From NCBI RefSeq assembly GCF_000005505.3, contig NC_016131.3, forward strand, positions 806,001 to 870,000: a stretch of DNA of 64,000 bases, read 5' to 3'. A model generated the notes under the pieces. That model worked only from the letters and a program-made list of their open reading frames with translations, did not search any database and was not told where the DNA came from. Made by a program: the position numbers and the translations under genes. Positions 22,922-34,459 of this stretch are shown one piece after another. How positions within the stretch are numbered: the stretch's first letter is position 1; every line of letters begins with the position of its first letter. Source of the DNA: Brachypodium distachyon (Eukaryota; Streptophyta; Magnoliopsida; Poales; Poaceae).

Positions 22922-25900
22922 TCAGTTAGTGATTATTTTTGTCCGCTTGGTGTTGTCCTTCAAATATCCAACCAAGAACTTGGTTGCTTCATCTGCTTGA
23001 CTATCAACGCTCAGATGCACCTCTTGGATACTTTCAAGTGTGTCCACCCCATAGATCCCTTCAAAGGCCTGAAACCGCATATCGATCCTCTCGAGTGCTG
23101 GCATTGCCTTCGCTGTAAATGTAAGCCTTGGCACAATAGTTGCAAAGAAGCGAAGCAGCTTTAGATTCGCAAACCCTCCAGGTGGAACAACGATCTCCCC
23201 ATCACCGAGGCGTTTATTTTCCTGAAGCATGTCCTCTATGTCGGCCTGATCCTGCTTCGCTGCACTGAGCGAAAAGGTGAGAGAGAACAGTTTAGGAAGG
23301 TCACCGAGGAGCTCCAAAGTATCAGCCCGGAGAACTGTCACGGAGAGGGTTAGCTTGAAGAGGTTTTTGAGATTGTTGATCCACTTTGGGGCTCTTTTCA
23401 TCTTGCCCGACAGCTCCAGGGCGATGAGGTATCTTGGAGGAGCGGACATGGCATCCAGTGAACTGATAAAATCAGAACCCTCATCATTGATTGCAAGAGT
23501 CTGCAGGCCGCAGCTGCAGAGATACTCAATGGAGGAGCGCAACTGTGTGGAGGTCCGACCACCCTTCTGTACGTTGAGTTTGTAAATGGCAAGTTTCCTT
23601 AGCCCCGTCAGCTGATGGAGGCTTGCTACAGCTGTTGAGCCCTCAGTGATCTCAATCCCTGACAGTATGCGCAGTGCTTTCATCTGCTCCTTATTTTTCT
23701 CTTGAGGCAACCTCAACGCCTTTCTTGGATTTTTGCTCCCTCCAAGCATGCTGCGGAGCCGTTGGAGCTGGCCGAAAGCTTTGGGCAGCACCACCACATT
23801 TGTCTCCCTGATGTCAAGAGTTTCCAGATACTGAAGCTTCTCAATCTTGGAGGGAATCTTGGCCACTTCTGTTCTTCGGAGGCTCAAATACTTCAGTACA
23901 AGCATTCTACATATGTCATTCAGATGGTTATGTGTCAAACCCTTCCAGCCCTCGAGATCCAGCACTTGAATTATTCCATTATTGAATGAATGGAAAGGCA
24001 GCTTGTTCATGCTTCCAAACACAGTCAGTGATCGCACTTGAGACAAGTTCATGCCTTTCGTCGAATTCCCATGCTTGGAACCACTGCTTTGCATCGACAG
24101 TCGACGGACTTTATTGCTAGGTGCTGGCATCTGCCAGTGGCCACCAACAACAGTAATGAAATTCTCTTCGCTTGACTTGGACACGATGTATTCAAGGATC
24201 ATGTCATGAACTTTGAACGATTTTACCTTCCCATTGCTGCTGTGCTCTAAAGGACGTATTATCTTCCTTTCTATGAGCTGATTAAAGTATGTTTCTGCAA
24301 CTTCATCCTCGGTCAACCCTTGCTTCCCACTGACAAAACATTCAGATATCCAACGCCTTGTTAGACGCTTCCTACTAATTTTCGAACCCTTCGGAAATAT
24401 GCTCAAGTACAATAAGCAGGTTTTGAGCTCTGCAGACAAATCATCGTAGCAATAATCAAGTATCCTTGTGACACCATCCAGGGTAAGTGGAGCCCCCTGC
24501 TCTGTAAATAATGACTCGCAAACTTTACTCCAGTGGTCACTTTTTTTTCTTCGGTTGCAGGCGACAAGACCAGCAACGGCAACTATGGCCAAAGGCAGCC
24601 CCCCACAATATTTCCAAATGTCCTCATGCACTTGTTCTTTCTCGCTACTTTCCGATTCATAAACACTATGATTGAACAAACTTTTGGAGTCGACATCGTT
24701 AAGGACATCAACTGTATGCAGATGATCAGTTCCCTCTCCTTCGGAGCACGCTGCACCAACAGCTTGAAATCTTGTAGTCACTATCACTCTACTGTCTTTT
24801 GTGTTATCATGTGGCAACCAATTTCTGATCTTATCCCATGTTTCTGCAGACCATATGTCATCAATCAAAAGGAGATACCTGCCAAGATAAAAGGTAATAA
24901 ATATATATGAGAAAAAGACATGTCTGCTTATCCAAGTTTGTGTTTTGCCTTAAACCTATAGTCATAAAATGGGTCATTCTGTACCTAGCTAGGTATAGAT
25001 ATTTTATTTCCCAATAAATATAGTGATGTTTTCTCAAAATACAAACATATAATGATATGTATAGTCATTCTAGATAGCTTTAGATCTAGTAGAAGTTAAA
25101 CTATAAAAAGTTGATGTGGCATCAATTAAGAAAATATGGCGATAATAGTAATTGCCAAAAAGCAAAATAATGGTTTAGAGGTACCTCTTTCCATTCAGTC
25201 GCCCTTCCAGTTCTTTGACGAGTTGATCACGGTTCATTGTTTCGATCTTGTTCTGCATCCAATTAGAGCTGCCATCATTGCCCTGCTGCCTGTGGCCGAA
25301 GATCAGTGGAAAAACACGCTTCACTGAGCTTTTAATGTCTGCAGATAGTCTTTTTTTCTCCAAACCCCCTTTGCTGCTGCCTTGCTGCTCATGCTCGCTG
25401 TCCTGTGGCTTGATTTGACCAAGAATATCCCTGAGCACTTCATCTTCGTCGTAGTTCTGAGACACGGTGACTGATGCCCGGCAGTCAAATTCATTTCTGA
25501 AGTTTCGGTACAATGCCGTTGCAATGGTGGTCTTTCCCATGCCACCAAAACCGACTATGGACAGAACAGCTCGATGCTTTCCAGAAATATTATCACGTTT
25601 GTTTAGCCAATTCCCAAGCTCCCTCATGTATGCTCCCACCCCCACAGGCTTCTCTGTACGGATGAGCTGACGGCTCCCCATCAGATGCTCAGTAATGTCA
25701 TGCTCATGCCTAGCAGCACGGGAGGCTCCAGCTACAGAGGTGCTGCTGTTACTGTTGCCTGGGTTATCCACTCCATATCTGCCGCGGCGTTCAGCAATCT
25801 GTTGTGCCCGGAGCTTGAGGTCAGCAATCTTGGAAGCAATTTCACGGCGAGGCCCAAACGTCCAGAGCTCGTAGACTCTCATCACTATGAAGGAGCACGT

Positions 25901-26194
25901 GGCATCACTGAGGGAGTCGTGAGGGAGGCGGTGGGCAAAGTCGTCAATGCAGTCCTCCATGTCATATGCCATGTCACGGATCTGCTTCATCCAGTCCTTC
26001 AGCCTACGGTCATGGCCGTCCGGAGCAGAGCTAACATCACCAAGGAAGGCCTGCATAGTGGTGAGCTCGTCATTGATGTACTGGACGTCGCGGCGGACTC
26101 CACGGATCAGAGTATACTCCTGGGCGAGGAGGCTGCCCAGCTTGCCTAGGAGAGATTTCATGGTTGCTTCCGAAGCACCCACCACAAACTCCAT
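22922..26194 (-). CDS. CC-NB-LRR disease-resistance-type protein (NLR 1), 988 aa, 2 exons
   Basis: Exons are 26194-25185 and 24878-22922, joined in phase 2. The intron lies, as in many rice NLRs, just before kinase-2. The Rx-type coiled coil contains EDCID at 80-84. NB-ARC motifs are P-loop GFGGMGKTT (215-223), RNBS-A with ASVTVSQNY, kinase-2 YLLLIDDIW (338-346), RNBS-B RVIVTTR, GGLPLA (429-434), [16 protein letters not shown] and a VHD triad (560-562) in the MHD position. An LRR region follows to the stop at 22922-22924, with LxxLxxLxL patterns such as [18 protein letters not shown]. An unusually long segment of about 65 residues, rich in Gln, Ser and Lys, lies between RNBS-A and kinase-2. 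All switch residues are intact, so it is a plausible functional immune receptor. A probable 5' UTR intron ends at an acceptor near 26343. Confidence 0.9.
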
Positions 26195-26414
26195 CTTCTC
26201 GTTCTTTGTGCTCTTCGCTGCAACAATCTCTCTCCCAGAATTCCGAATGCAACAAAGTTTGAGTCAGTTGCAGGAAGTTCAGATTAAGCACAGACCAGTT
26301 GACAGAAAGTTACGTCCATTGCCTCCCAGGCAGTTGTTAATCTACAAAACAAATTGAAAAAGATAATCGTAAGGGTCACCATGACTCAGAGGACAAAATA
26401 ATTAAGGAGTAAAA

Positions 26415-26542
26415 GGTTAGACATATATAATCAGAAAACGAATCAATTCTCGTGAATATTGAGTTATCCCCCAAAAAAGGTCAGACATATATAATCAGAA
26501 AATGAAACAGTTCTTGTGAATATTGAGTTGTCCCCCAAAAAA
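26415..26542. repeat. 64-bp tandem duplication upstream of NLR 1
   Basis: Two imperfect copies, 26415-26478 and 26479-26542, both with 'agacatatataatcagaaaa' near the start and ending in 'cccccaaaa'. They differ at about seven positions. They lie in the presumed 5' UTR intron or promoter of NLR 1. Confidence 0.85.
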
Positions 26543-28596
26543 GAGATCTATGCAAATGTGGCAATCGGTACTCTACTTAAGCTCGGATTTTACCACTTAT
26601 AGATACCATTACGACTAGAAGAATTGTAGCCACAATAATGTGAACACCAGTTAATTGACCACTAAATTGATAAAAATCAACAGCACACGAAGTCTTACAT
26701 CCTTTCTCCATGCTTCACCACCCTCCCTGCCTAGTTGTGAAACTAATGTTGAGGAAATGTGGCAATATGTATTTCAACATATCCTAAATTTTTTATAGAG
26801 AAAAGGCACTCGCCCAGCTTTATTAAGGTATTTCAATTCACACATTTTCTTCAAGAATACACAGGAGATATGCGCATCGTTTCATTAAGGTAGACAACCA
26901 ACATAGCACAAGAGTACATGGGAAGAGGCCAAACGCCACCAAAAGTAAACCCAAACCTAGAACTCCTACTAAATTCATGGGGACTGAGGCAACAACCTTG
27001 TGATGAAAGAAAACGAACAGGACCCTCCAGTCTCACCCAGTAACCAGAGTAGGAAGCCTGATGTTTCTGCTAACCTAGCAAAATCAGTCGTCACAAAAGT
27101 GAAGAAACTACGGCACTTGCAAGGTCGTGAAGAGCAGCCAAAATAGTTCGACTCACAGGGACTCTAGTTGAATACCATCTGTTTACCAGTTTATACATTA
27201 TTATTTTTGCTATGCCATGCTGCTACTGTTTTTTTGCGAAATTAATTGATGGAAAACAGGCTTGGGGAAAATTCATGGTCTTGCCAGCCACTCCACAACG
27301 GTGACTGCAGGTTCTGGTTGGCCAAGAAGAAGCGGGAGGAGCAGAGATGGGATGAGGGCAGAGGAGGCACCTGGTCACCGAGAGCGCCGCCGGTCTTGCC
27401 GGTCGGCCGTGAAGATGACAGCGGCGCAAGCGGATCTGCAGATGGGAGGAGCGGCTCAGTGCTCACGGTTGATGTCCTGGGTCAGAGCTTAGATCCAACC
27501 AAAGCTCAGTGCTCAGTTCCCAACTGGATTACACTATGGAAGCGGGAGACCTGGGACAGCTGTCCCCAAATAGCAGAAAAGCCCTTGACGAAAAGGAAAA
27601 TCACAGCCAAGCTGATTGTTCTTTTCTCCGCCTACCATTGATGGCAATTATACACGATAGAAACCGATCCACTTTGACCCCGGTAGGGCACTCTCAATGC
27701 ATCATATTTCAAACCGTATCATATGCATTAAATACATGTTTAGATATAACTCTTTTAATGGTTTGTATCTTAGTGTTGTATCTAAATAAGGTCTCTTTAT
27801 TATGTTTTGTGAGAGAGAAGTTATGAATTTTTTTGAGTTAGCGTTAAGAGTTGCATCTAGATTAAGATATCATGTCTTTTTTTTTCATTAAATAAGTTGT
27901 CACATCAGATTTTTTGACTACGTGGCATATTAAGACACGGTGCATACCATACCTTAGCTAGAGAATGTTTCGATTGATTGCACTTCTCGAGGATCAGTAG
28001 CGTTCCAACAAAATGATGACATTTCTTGAGGACCGGTACTAACTCTCAGAGAAGTGTCGTCAGGCTAAGGGACTTTTAAGAAGATTGGTTGAGTAATTTT
28101 TTTGAACTTAGATTGATTGTGTCACTAATATAAGAGTGATTGTTGGAGAGTATTTCGTGCGCAACCGTGGGATAAAAATTATACAAAAAACGAGCGTCGT
28201 CTTCCACATCGATGTGTACGACCCAGTGGCACACCATGCCGCCTGACTATAGCCCGATCTGGTTTCTTAGGAGGAGGCGACGGCGATGGCCGATGGGAGA
28301 GGTTTGCGAGTTGGATGTAATGGCGGCAGCGGCGCATGCACGTCCTAGGTCGGGAGTGGGACTCGGCCACTCGAGAAATGAAAGAAATCGGGAGGGGTTC
28401 GACCGTTCAGGTAACGAGTGGCGATGGGCCTAAACCGGCCCATTTAACCAAACGTCTCTGATTTTTCTACGGGAGCAGCGCCCCTAAGGACAGGCGGCCA
28501 GTCAGATCGGACAGCCATAAAAGCTTACCATGTCGAGATCCGATGGCCGAAAACGCTGATAGCGTGAGAGGGCGTGGAGAGTGCCCAGTAAAAGTC
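26543..28596. other. Intergenic region upstream of NLR 1
   Basis: No intact gene. The stretch 26795-27035 resembles the 3' end of a grass LINE in minus orientation (listed separately). At 27240-27640 there is moderately GC-rich sequence with open frames on both strands but no recognisable family. It could be a non-coding exon or gene fragment. Confidence 0.4.
26795..27035 (-). mobile_element. Putative LINE 3'-end fragment
   Basis: On the minus strand the segment reads as a decayed frame followed by TAATGAAACGATGCGC, a CTCCTGTGTATTC motif, then CCTTAATAAAGCTGGGCGAGTGCC. This order resembles the 3' tails of grass LINE-type elements. There is no reverse transcriptase here, so the identification rests on tail similarity only. 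Confidence 0.35.
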
Positions 28597-28599
28597 CTA

Positions 28600-28712
28600 C
28601 TGCCTCCGGTCGAAATTACTTGTCGAAATATTACATGTATGTAGACATTTTTTATACATAGATACATCGGTATTTGGGCAAATTTAAGACAAGTAATACC
28701 GATCGGAGGGAG
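28600..28712. mobile_element. Stowaway-type MITE
   Basis: The ends CTGCCTCCGGTCG and CGATCGGAGGGAG are near-perfect inverted repeats, flanked by TA on both sides (28598-28599 and 28713-28714), the Tc1/mariner target site. The interior carries the shared AT-rich core with 'acatgtatgtagaca'. Confidence 0.8.
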
Positions 28713-28820
28713 TAAATATTTTTTATTACGGATTTGCTAACTCTTAGTTCGTCTGAGAAAATCTTATTTCTCAGTCGATATAGCAGGATAGGTAAACAAA
28801 TAACTGAATATGAATATAAG

Positions 28821-28890
28821 CTGCCGGTTGGTCTGGTGGTTGGTGGACTGAACACATGTTCTTGAGCTCCTGTGTTCGAACATTTGGTTG
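28821..28890 (+). mobile_element. tRNA-like SINE head with T-rich tail
   Basis: TTGGTCTGGTGG at 28828-28839 fits the Pol III A box. GTGTTCGAACAT at 28872-28883 fits the B box. The 44-base spacing from start to start is that of a tRNA gene. The cloverleaf arms are not well formed, so this is not an intact tRNA. About 150 bp of T-rich sequence follows, as in plant SINE tails. Family and exact ends are undetermined. Confidence 0.35.
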
Positions 28891-29409
28891 CTCATTTTTC
28901 TGTTTCGTTTTCTTTTATTTTTCTTATTTCTATTTCTTATTTATTATTTATAGCTTATTTAGTTTTTGTTTTTAATTAATATTTCTCTTGATTTCACTTC
29001 TATTTTGTTTTTTCATGGGCAACTCTAGCGTTAAGTGAGAATATGTGTGTTTGCCTTTATGTTATATCTATTTAGTTTATCCGATCGTATTAATCGAAGG
29101 CGGTCAATGTGTGAGTACATATGTCTCCATTTTTTTCTACAAATTGCACACTTGGGAGTTTCATGGTTGACAAATTATATATGTCCGGTAACATAAAATA
29201 GCAATATAGGATAAATTGCACATTTATTTTATTTTCCTGTGTCCCAAATTTCCTTTGAACGAGTTACTATTCCCAAAACCATAATTTGCATTGTGCAACT
29301 TTAGAATTAGGTATCGGTCATCATATACCTTTTCGTCTTAGAGTGTGTGTTGGGTTGACGATGTTTTAATTATTTGTTGTTTTAGGACAACCATTTAATT
29401 TTATTCGAT

Positions 29410-29672
29410 TTTAGCTATAATTTTTCGAGTTGGATATACGTTGCAACCGTAAATTTTTTAGTTGGTGGTTTCAACTGTAATTTTTCGAGTTTGGATCTTT
29501 CAACTGCAATTTTTTGAGTTGGATGAACGTTGCAACTGTTATTTTTTTTAGTTTGATGTTGCAACTATAATTTTTCAAATTGGATATTGCAACTATAATT
29601 TTCCGAGTTGGATATTGCAACTGCAATTTTTCGAGTTAGATGTTGCAACTGTAATTAATTTTTTGAGTCGAG
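29410..29672. repeat. Degenerate tandem array, about 25-35 bp units
   Basis: At least seven units share the pattern 'gttgcaactgtaatttttcgagttgga' with substitutions and length variation. The array lies about 140 bp left of the CACTA element and is not part of its terminal repeats. Confidence 0.8.
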
Positions 29673-29810
29673 GCCTATTTTTTGAACGGTAAAATAGTTG
29701 TACCTATAATTTTTCTAGTACCATGGATTGCATACAACCATAATCGGAATATGCATCGTGGCTGAGTTTCGGATTTTTAGGCCAAATCAAAATTGCACTG
29801 CTCGTTGCCA

Positions 29811-32800
29811 CACTACTAGAATCCACCATTTTCCCTAGTGCCAAATACTCTAGGTGAAAGCAAAAAACCCTTAGGTAAAGGCTTCACCTAGGTACTGCAC
29901 TAGGGAAAGAACGCTAGGTATAGTATGGTGGGGAAAGAGCTCTTTACCTAGAGGCATTTCAACAGCTCTAAGGGAACATTTCTTTACCTATAGGCTGGAA
30001 CTCTAGGGAAAGATATCAGATGGGGACTGCATATGCCACATCATCATCTTCCCCTAGAGGACTTTACCAATCAAAATCTAAAATACACTCTAGGGAACCA
30101 TATTCGAAATCGTATTTACCATATATGAATTTATATTGACCATATTCAAATTTGTAATGACCATAATTCAAATATATTCAAATGGAGGCAGAATTAATAA
30201 CCAATAGAAAATGCACAAAACATAAGTTGTTTCAATCAATCTTGCTCTTCATTCAAATAACACGTTCATGACCAATATCAAGTGTTGTTCATACACCAAA
30301 AAACATCATCATTGCAGCTTAAGTATTCGATAAGTAAATTGCTAGAGTTTGCTATGCCCGTGAGTAGTGACGAGAAAGTAAATGTTGTTCCAGACTCATG
30401 GAAGAAAAGCTCCGAACAACCCGTCTTGATCTGCAGAAGGCTCGTGGGCAGAAACATCTGAGTAACATTGTGTTCCTGAAAATAAGATTGCAAGCATTTT
30501 TAGGAGTTTGATGAATGCATGTACATAATTTGGACAACATAATGGTTGTAAATATAACATTTGGCCATCAGAAGATGCAACAGTAAACTCCTAGATTGTT
30601 GGATTTACCATTCATACAGATCAAACAATACCAACAAACACATTTCTTAAGTATTCAAATGGAAAAAAAAAGCTTTGATTACTTAAGTAGTAAGCAATGT
30701 CCAGCAATACGGCAACTTACATAAGTAATAAAACAGATTTCCCCAAAATACATAGCAAGTAAACAGGTGAAACGATTAACTCTTGGGGAAGAGTTTTGTA
30801 AGCTCACAAATTTTGCTCTAGTTTAAGGACAGATTGCAGGCCTATGTAGAACTAGAATATGACACATACAAGCTCCACATTTAAAAAGGAATTGAAATGC
30901 TACACTGCTGAAGAATAATATAAACACACACTAATCAACTGAGAAGAAAATATGAAGAATAAAATTGAGAAACGAACATGTGTTTTGGAGGACATGACGA
31001 TGGCAGCCAACACCTATTCATCCTTAGTCTGAACTTGCCGGAAGCAGAACCTTTAGCAGAAAGGTGCCTGCAACAGCAGAAAAAACAAGGATTCCATGCC
31101 ATGAACATCTAAACTATTTGTATATGTAAACTTACAATAGGATTATCGAAAATTTAAGCAAACATCAGTGGGGCAGTACTTCCCTGCAGATGGAGATCTA
31201 ACCATCTCATGTTCGCTTCATCTGTCTTGATCTCACGCATTCCATTCCAAAGATGAAAGATTAGGCAGTTGAAGCGCCCTTCACTATTACAAAGTCACAA
31301 GAGATGACTCATCTAAGAAGTACAAAAGAAATAAAACTTCATTGTTGCAGCAAACAATTGATTCTTGAGTTCTGAAATAATGATTGTTGTTAACTCAATG
31401 AGTTCCATACTACTCCCTCGTTCCCAAATTAGTTGACGTATTAGCATAATTCCTAATAACAAGAAGCAATCAAGAACACCAACTGCTATTTAATGGGGAA
31501 ACTGAACTGACTTATATATGAAACTAGCTAAGTGCCCGTGCGTTGCAACGGTATTAAGCCATGTATACAAACAAGTTTCTATGGAACCATTATTTATATG
31601 TGGTGCATTGGATTAACAAGTCAAAATTCAAGTGCTCCATGACAAGTTTCTATTGAAGCATCAAGAGTTGACAAACCGTAGCCTATATTCAGAGTCCAAT
31701 TCACCTTAGTACCAGACCTCAAAACTAATACATACTTCGTATTTGCTAGTATTTCTGCAGAATATAACTTATGAAAACATGGAGGCACATGATTTTTGTG
31801 CAACACTCTTTCCTACCTCTTGTTAGGCTGACGGTTCATTTATTGGACTCAAGAGTACTTCAAGGAATTAGCTAGGAGTATAGTAGCATAATGGCTAATG
31901 TTATGATAGCTGATGCCTAACACGAGGAATAGGTGTACAACAAGAGTACTTCAGATTCATAGGAAAGTAAAATATGTGCTGGACAGATAGAATTTAATTG
32001 CACAGATACATAAGGAGCAATAGTTCTTTTTTCTTGCTTTGTGACCGTAATCGAACCTCTGCTCCTTCGGTCCTTCCCTTCCAGCCACAATCTACAGGAA
32101 ATGGATGCTGTTAAAAGATACATAATTTCAGAACATCTATTATCTCCCATTCGTCTAAAGATATGAAAAGATTGCAGTGAGCTAGCTATCACCAAAGATA
32201 GTTGTTGCTAGAAACCTTGGACATAGGGCCAAATCCTGAGTGAATCAGCCTCTTACCTTGTCTCCACGAAGACCAATGTCGAAGGTTCACAGCTAAAAAA
32301 ATTAAAGAGTGGTAAAGATTGGAGATACGCAGACCATCTACTTTACATAGCATATTTTACTCAAGATTCATGCATGTCATCTTCTGAAGCTACAACGCTA
32401 CAGGGAAAGAAACAATTAAGTCATGGTGATAATAACTAATAAGTAATCATCTAAGGGACTGCTCTTGAGCGGTTCAACTCTATCATATAGCTGAGCCCAG
32501 TTTCTCGATCTTTGCCTAACAAAAATAAGACCCAAGAAAAAAGAAAATACCAAAGCCATCATAAGCAACCGAAAACGCTGCTAGCAGATGCATCAATCGA
32601 GATACTGCCGTTGGTACTGCTCCTGCTCTTGCGGAAGGAGGTGATCTGCCGCCGGTGTCCGTCAGAGCAGCGGACCGTGACCACCACTGCGTCGGAGCAA
32701 GGGAATGGCCAGATCCACCAGCACCCTGCGGACAGCCTCCTCCAGCAGCTTGGGAAGGCCTGCTCGCCGCGCAGTCCGCCGAATCCGGACCGGGGATGGT

Positions 32801-33406
32801 CGGATCTGGTGGAGAGGAAGGGGGTCTGATCCCCCTACCGCTGATCTGGGGAGGAGCGTGGCACGAGCAGGCCGGGGAGCGGTAGCCGCGAAGGTAGGGA
32901 GGAAGAAGGGAGATGGGGGCGGTACGGAGGAGAAAGGGGAGAAAAGGGAAAGGGTGGTAGGGAGAAGGGGGAGAGAAGGGAGCGCAGTAGGGTGGCATTC
33001 CTCGCAGGAAAGGTGGCGGCGGCGATGGGCACGGCGGGGCGCGTGGCGCGGGTACGACGGTGAGGCGCGGTGCGGCGTGGAGATGGCGAGAGGGAAAGAG
33101 AGACCTAGATTTGTTCTTTTTTTCGAGAGGTTGCTGTCTCGCGGGAGTGCTTTAGGACTTAGCTGAAATTTTTCAGCTCAGCTTGTGCATCTTTTTTCAT
33201 CCAGGTGGCATTTTTTACCTAGGGCCAAAATTATCTCTAGGTATACTTGTACCTCACATTTGTTTTTGCATGCAAATTCTCTTTCCCTAGAGTTACACTG
33301 TTTCTACCTTTACTTTACCTAGAAAAAAGAAACCAGCTCTAGGTAAAGATTTTGGCCTCAGTAAAGATTTTGGCCTCAGGAGAAATTGTGATTTCTAGTA
33401 GCAGTG
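29811..33406. mobile_element. Non-autonomous CACTA (En/Spm) transposon, 3.6 kb
   Basis: The left end begins CACTACTAGAATCC at 29811. The right end, read inward on the minus strand from 33406, begins CACTGCTACTAGAAATC. Flanking trinucleotides are CCA and ACA, an imperfect 3-bp target duplication. Both subterminal zones carry many copies of CTAGGTAAAG and CTAGGGAAAG in both orientations, as expected for transposase-binding subterminal repeats. The interior has no transposase frame that I recognise. A GC-rich patch at 32640-33100 with overlapping open frames may be captured host sequence. The motif TGCCCGTGCGTTGCAACGG at about 31532, common in other grass repeats, suggests a nested or captured repeat. 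Confidence 0.8.
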
Positions 33407-33414
33407 ACAGGACC

Positions 33415-33520
33415 CATCGGAATGAAACAGACACACAGGCCCACACACAGAGGCCACACACACGCACACACATACAAACACACATACACACTCATCCACA
33501 CGCGCGTGCACATGCACTGC
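33415..33520. repeat. CA-rich microsatellite-like tract
   Basis: ACACAC/CACACG-rich low-complexity DNA immediately beside the right CACTA terminus. It generates several spurious frames on both strands. Confidence 0.8.
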
Positions 33521-33649
33521 ATGCGGCAGGTTTTGTGGCAGGAGAGGCATGCATGCTTGAATCGTTGGCGATGATCTTCGGCTGCTCGACATTCCCTTTT
33601 TATTATCGAGACGTTTATACTGTTGGAAAGATTATGATGCCGTTTATTA

Positions 33650-33754
33650 TGCCTAATTTTTTGACTCAAATTTGCCGAAAATATGATTGTATCTATGTTT
33701 AAAAAGCGTATAGAGACATGTAATATTTTGACAATAATTTAGGATCGGAGGGAG
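33650..33754. mobile_element. Degenerate Stowaway-like MITE
   Basis: The right end GGATCGGAGGGAG is followed by TA (33755-33756). The left end retains only CCTAATTTTTTGACTCAAATTT. The core 'gagacatgtaatattttgaca' is shared with the elements at 5713 and 28600. Confidence 0.6.
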
Positions 33755-33756
33755 TA

Positions 33757-34459
33757 TTTTGCATGTCCATGTCCCAACTTTCCTGAAACAGTTGCAAAGA
33801 TCAAGAAAATTAAATTAAACTGACACAACCACAAGCCAACATCACAACTCTTAATTTAGATGCCAACAACATAAGTTAATACGTACGGAATACCAGATAG
33901 CTTCTGCAATTGAGTACCAGAAGAGGTCCAAAGGGCACCAAATATATACACCCGTCTGAAACCAGAAATTATATGTAGCAGCACCAACAGTTCCAGCACA
34001 AAGTAATGCATAATAGTACTGCACATATACGTCTCCTCATGATACATGCAATCTGATCATAATACAAGTGTTCAATGGAAAACATAATCCACAGCCCAGG
34101 ATGACCCTAGATTTCAAGTCTTAATAGTACAAAAGTAGTAATAACAAAATAATCAAACAAAGTAATTAAGTAGCATACTCCGCATGTAACAACTGAGAGC
34201 ACTCTTTTTGGACGTGACCATTTTTATGCTCTTCTGAAAGTAGTACAAGGAACAGTAGTTTCAATCAGGCCTCCTTCAGCATGACACTCCAAGCACCTCG
34301 ATCATCCTGGATCCGAGAAAAGGAAAATTACAGAGCATGTGAAATTTAGAAGCATTCAGCGTCTATATATATTCTTGTTCCTAAAGAGAATGAATTAATG
34401 AATCATCAGAATATGTTTGAATTCATACCTCTTGCAGTTGATGATGAAAACGATTAATT
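33757..34459. other. 3' flank of NLR 2, with probable 3' UTR intron
   Basis: On the minus strand a donor-like AG|GTATGA occurs about 30 bp after the NLR 2 stop, and a conserved-looking exon could resume near 34310. This suggests a spliced 3' UTR. No further coding sequence seen. Confidence 0.4.

Noticed and set aside
28821..28890. Intact tRNA gene
   Set aside because: A and B boxes are present but acceptor and anticodon stems do not pair, so it was kept only as a SINE-like head.
32512..33166. Overlapping GC-rich frames in the CACTA interior
   Set aside because: No consistent gene model. Possibly a captured fragment, noted under the transposon instead of as a gene.
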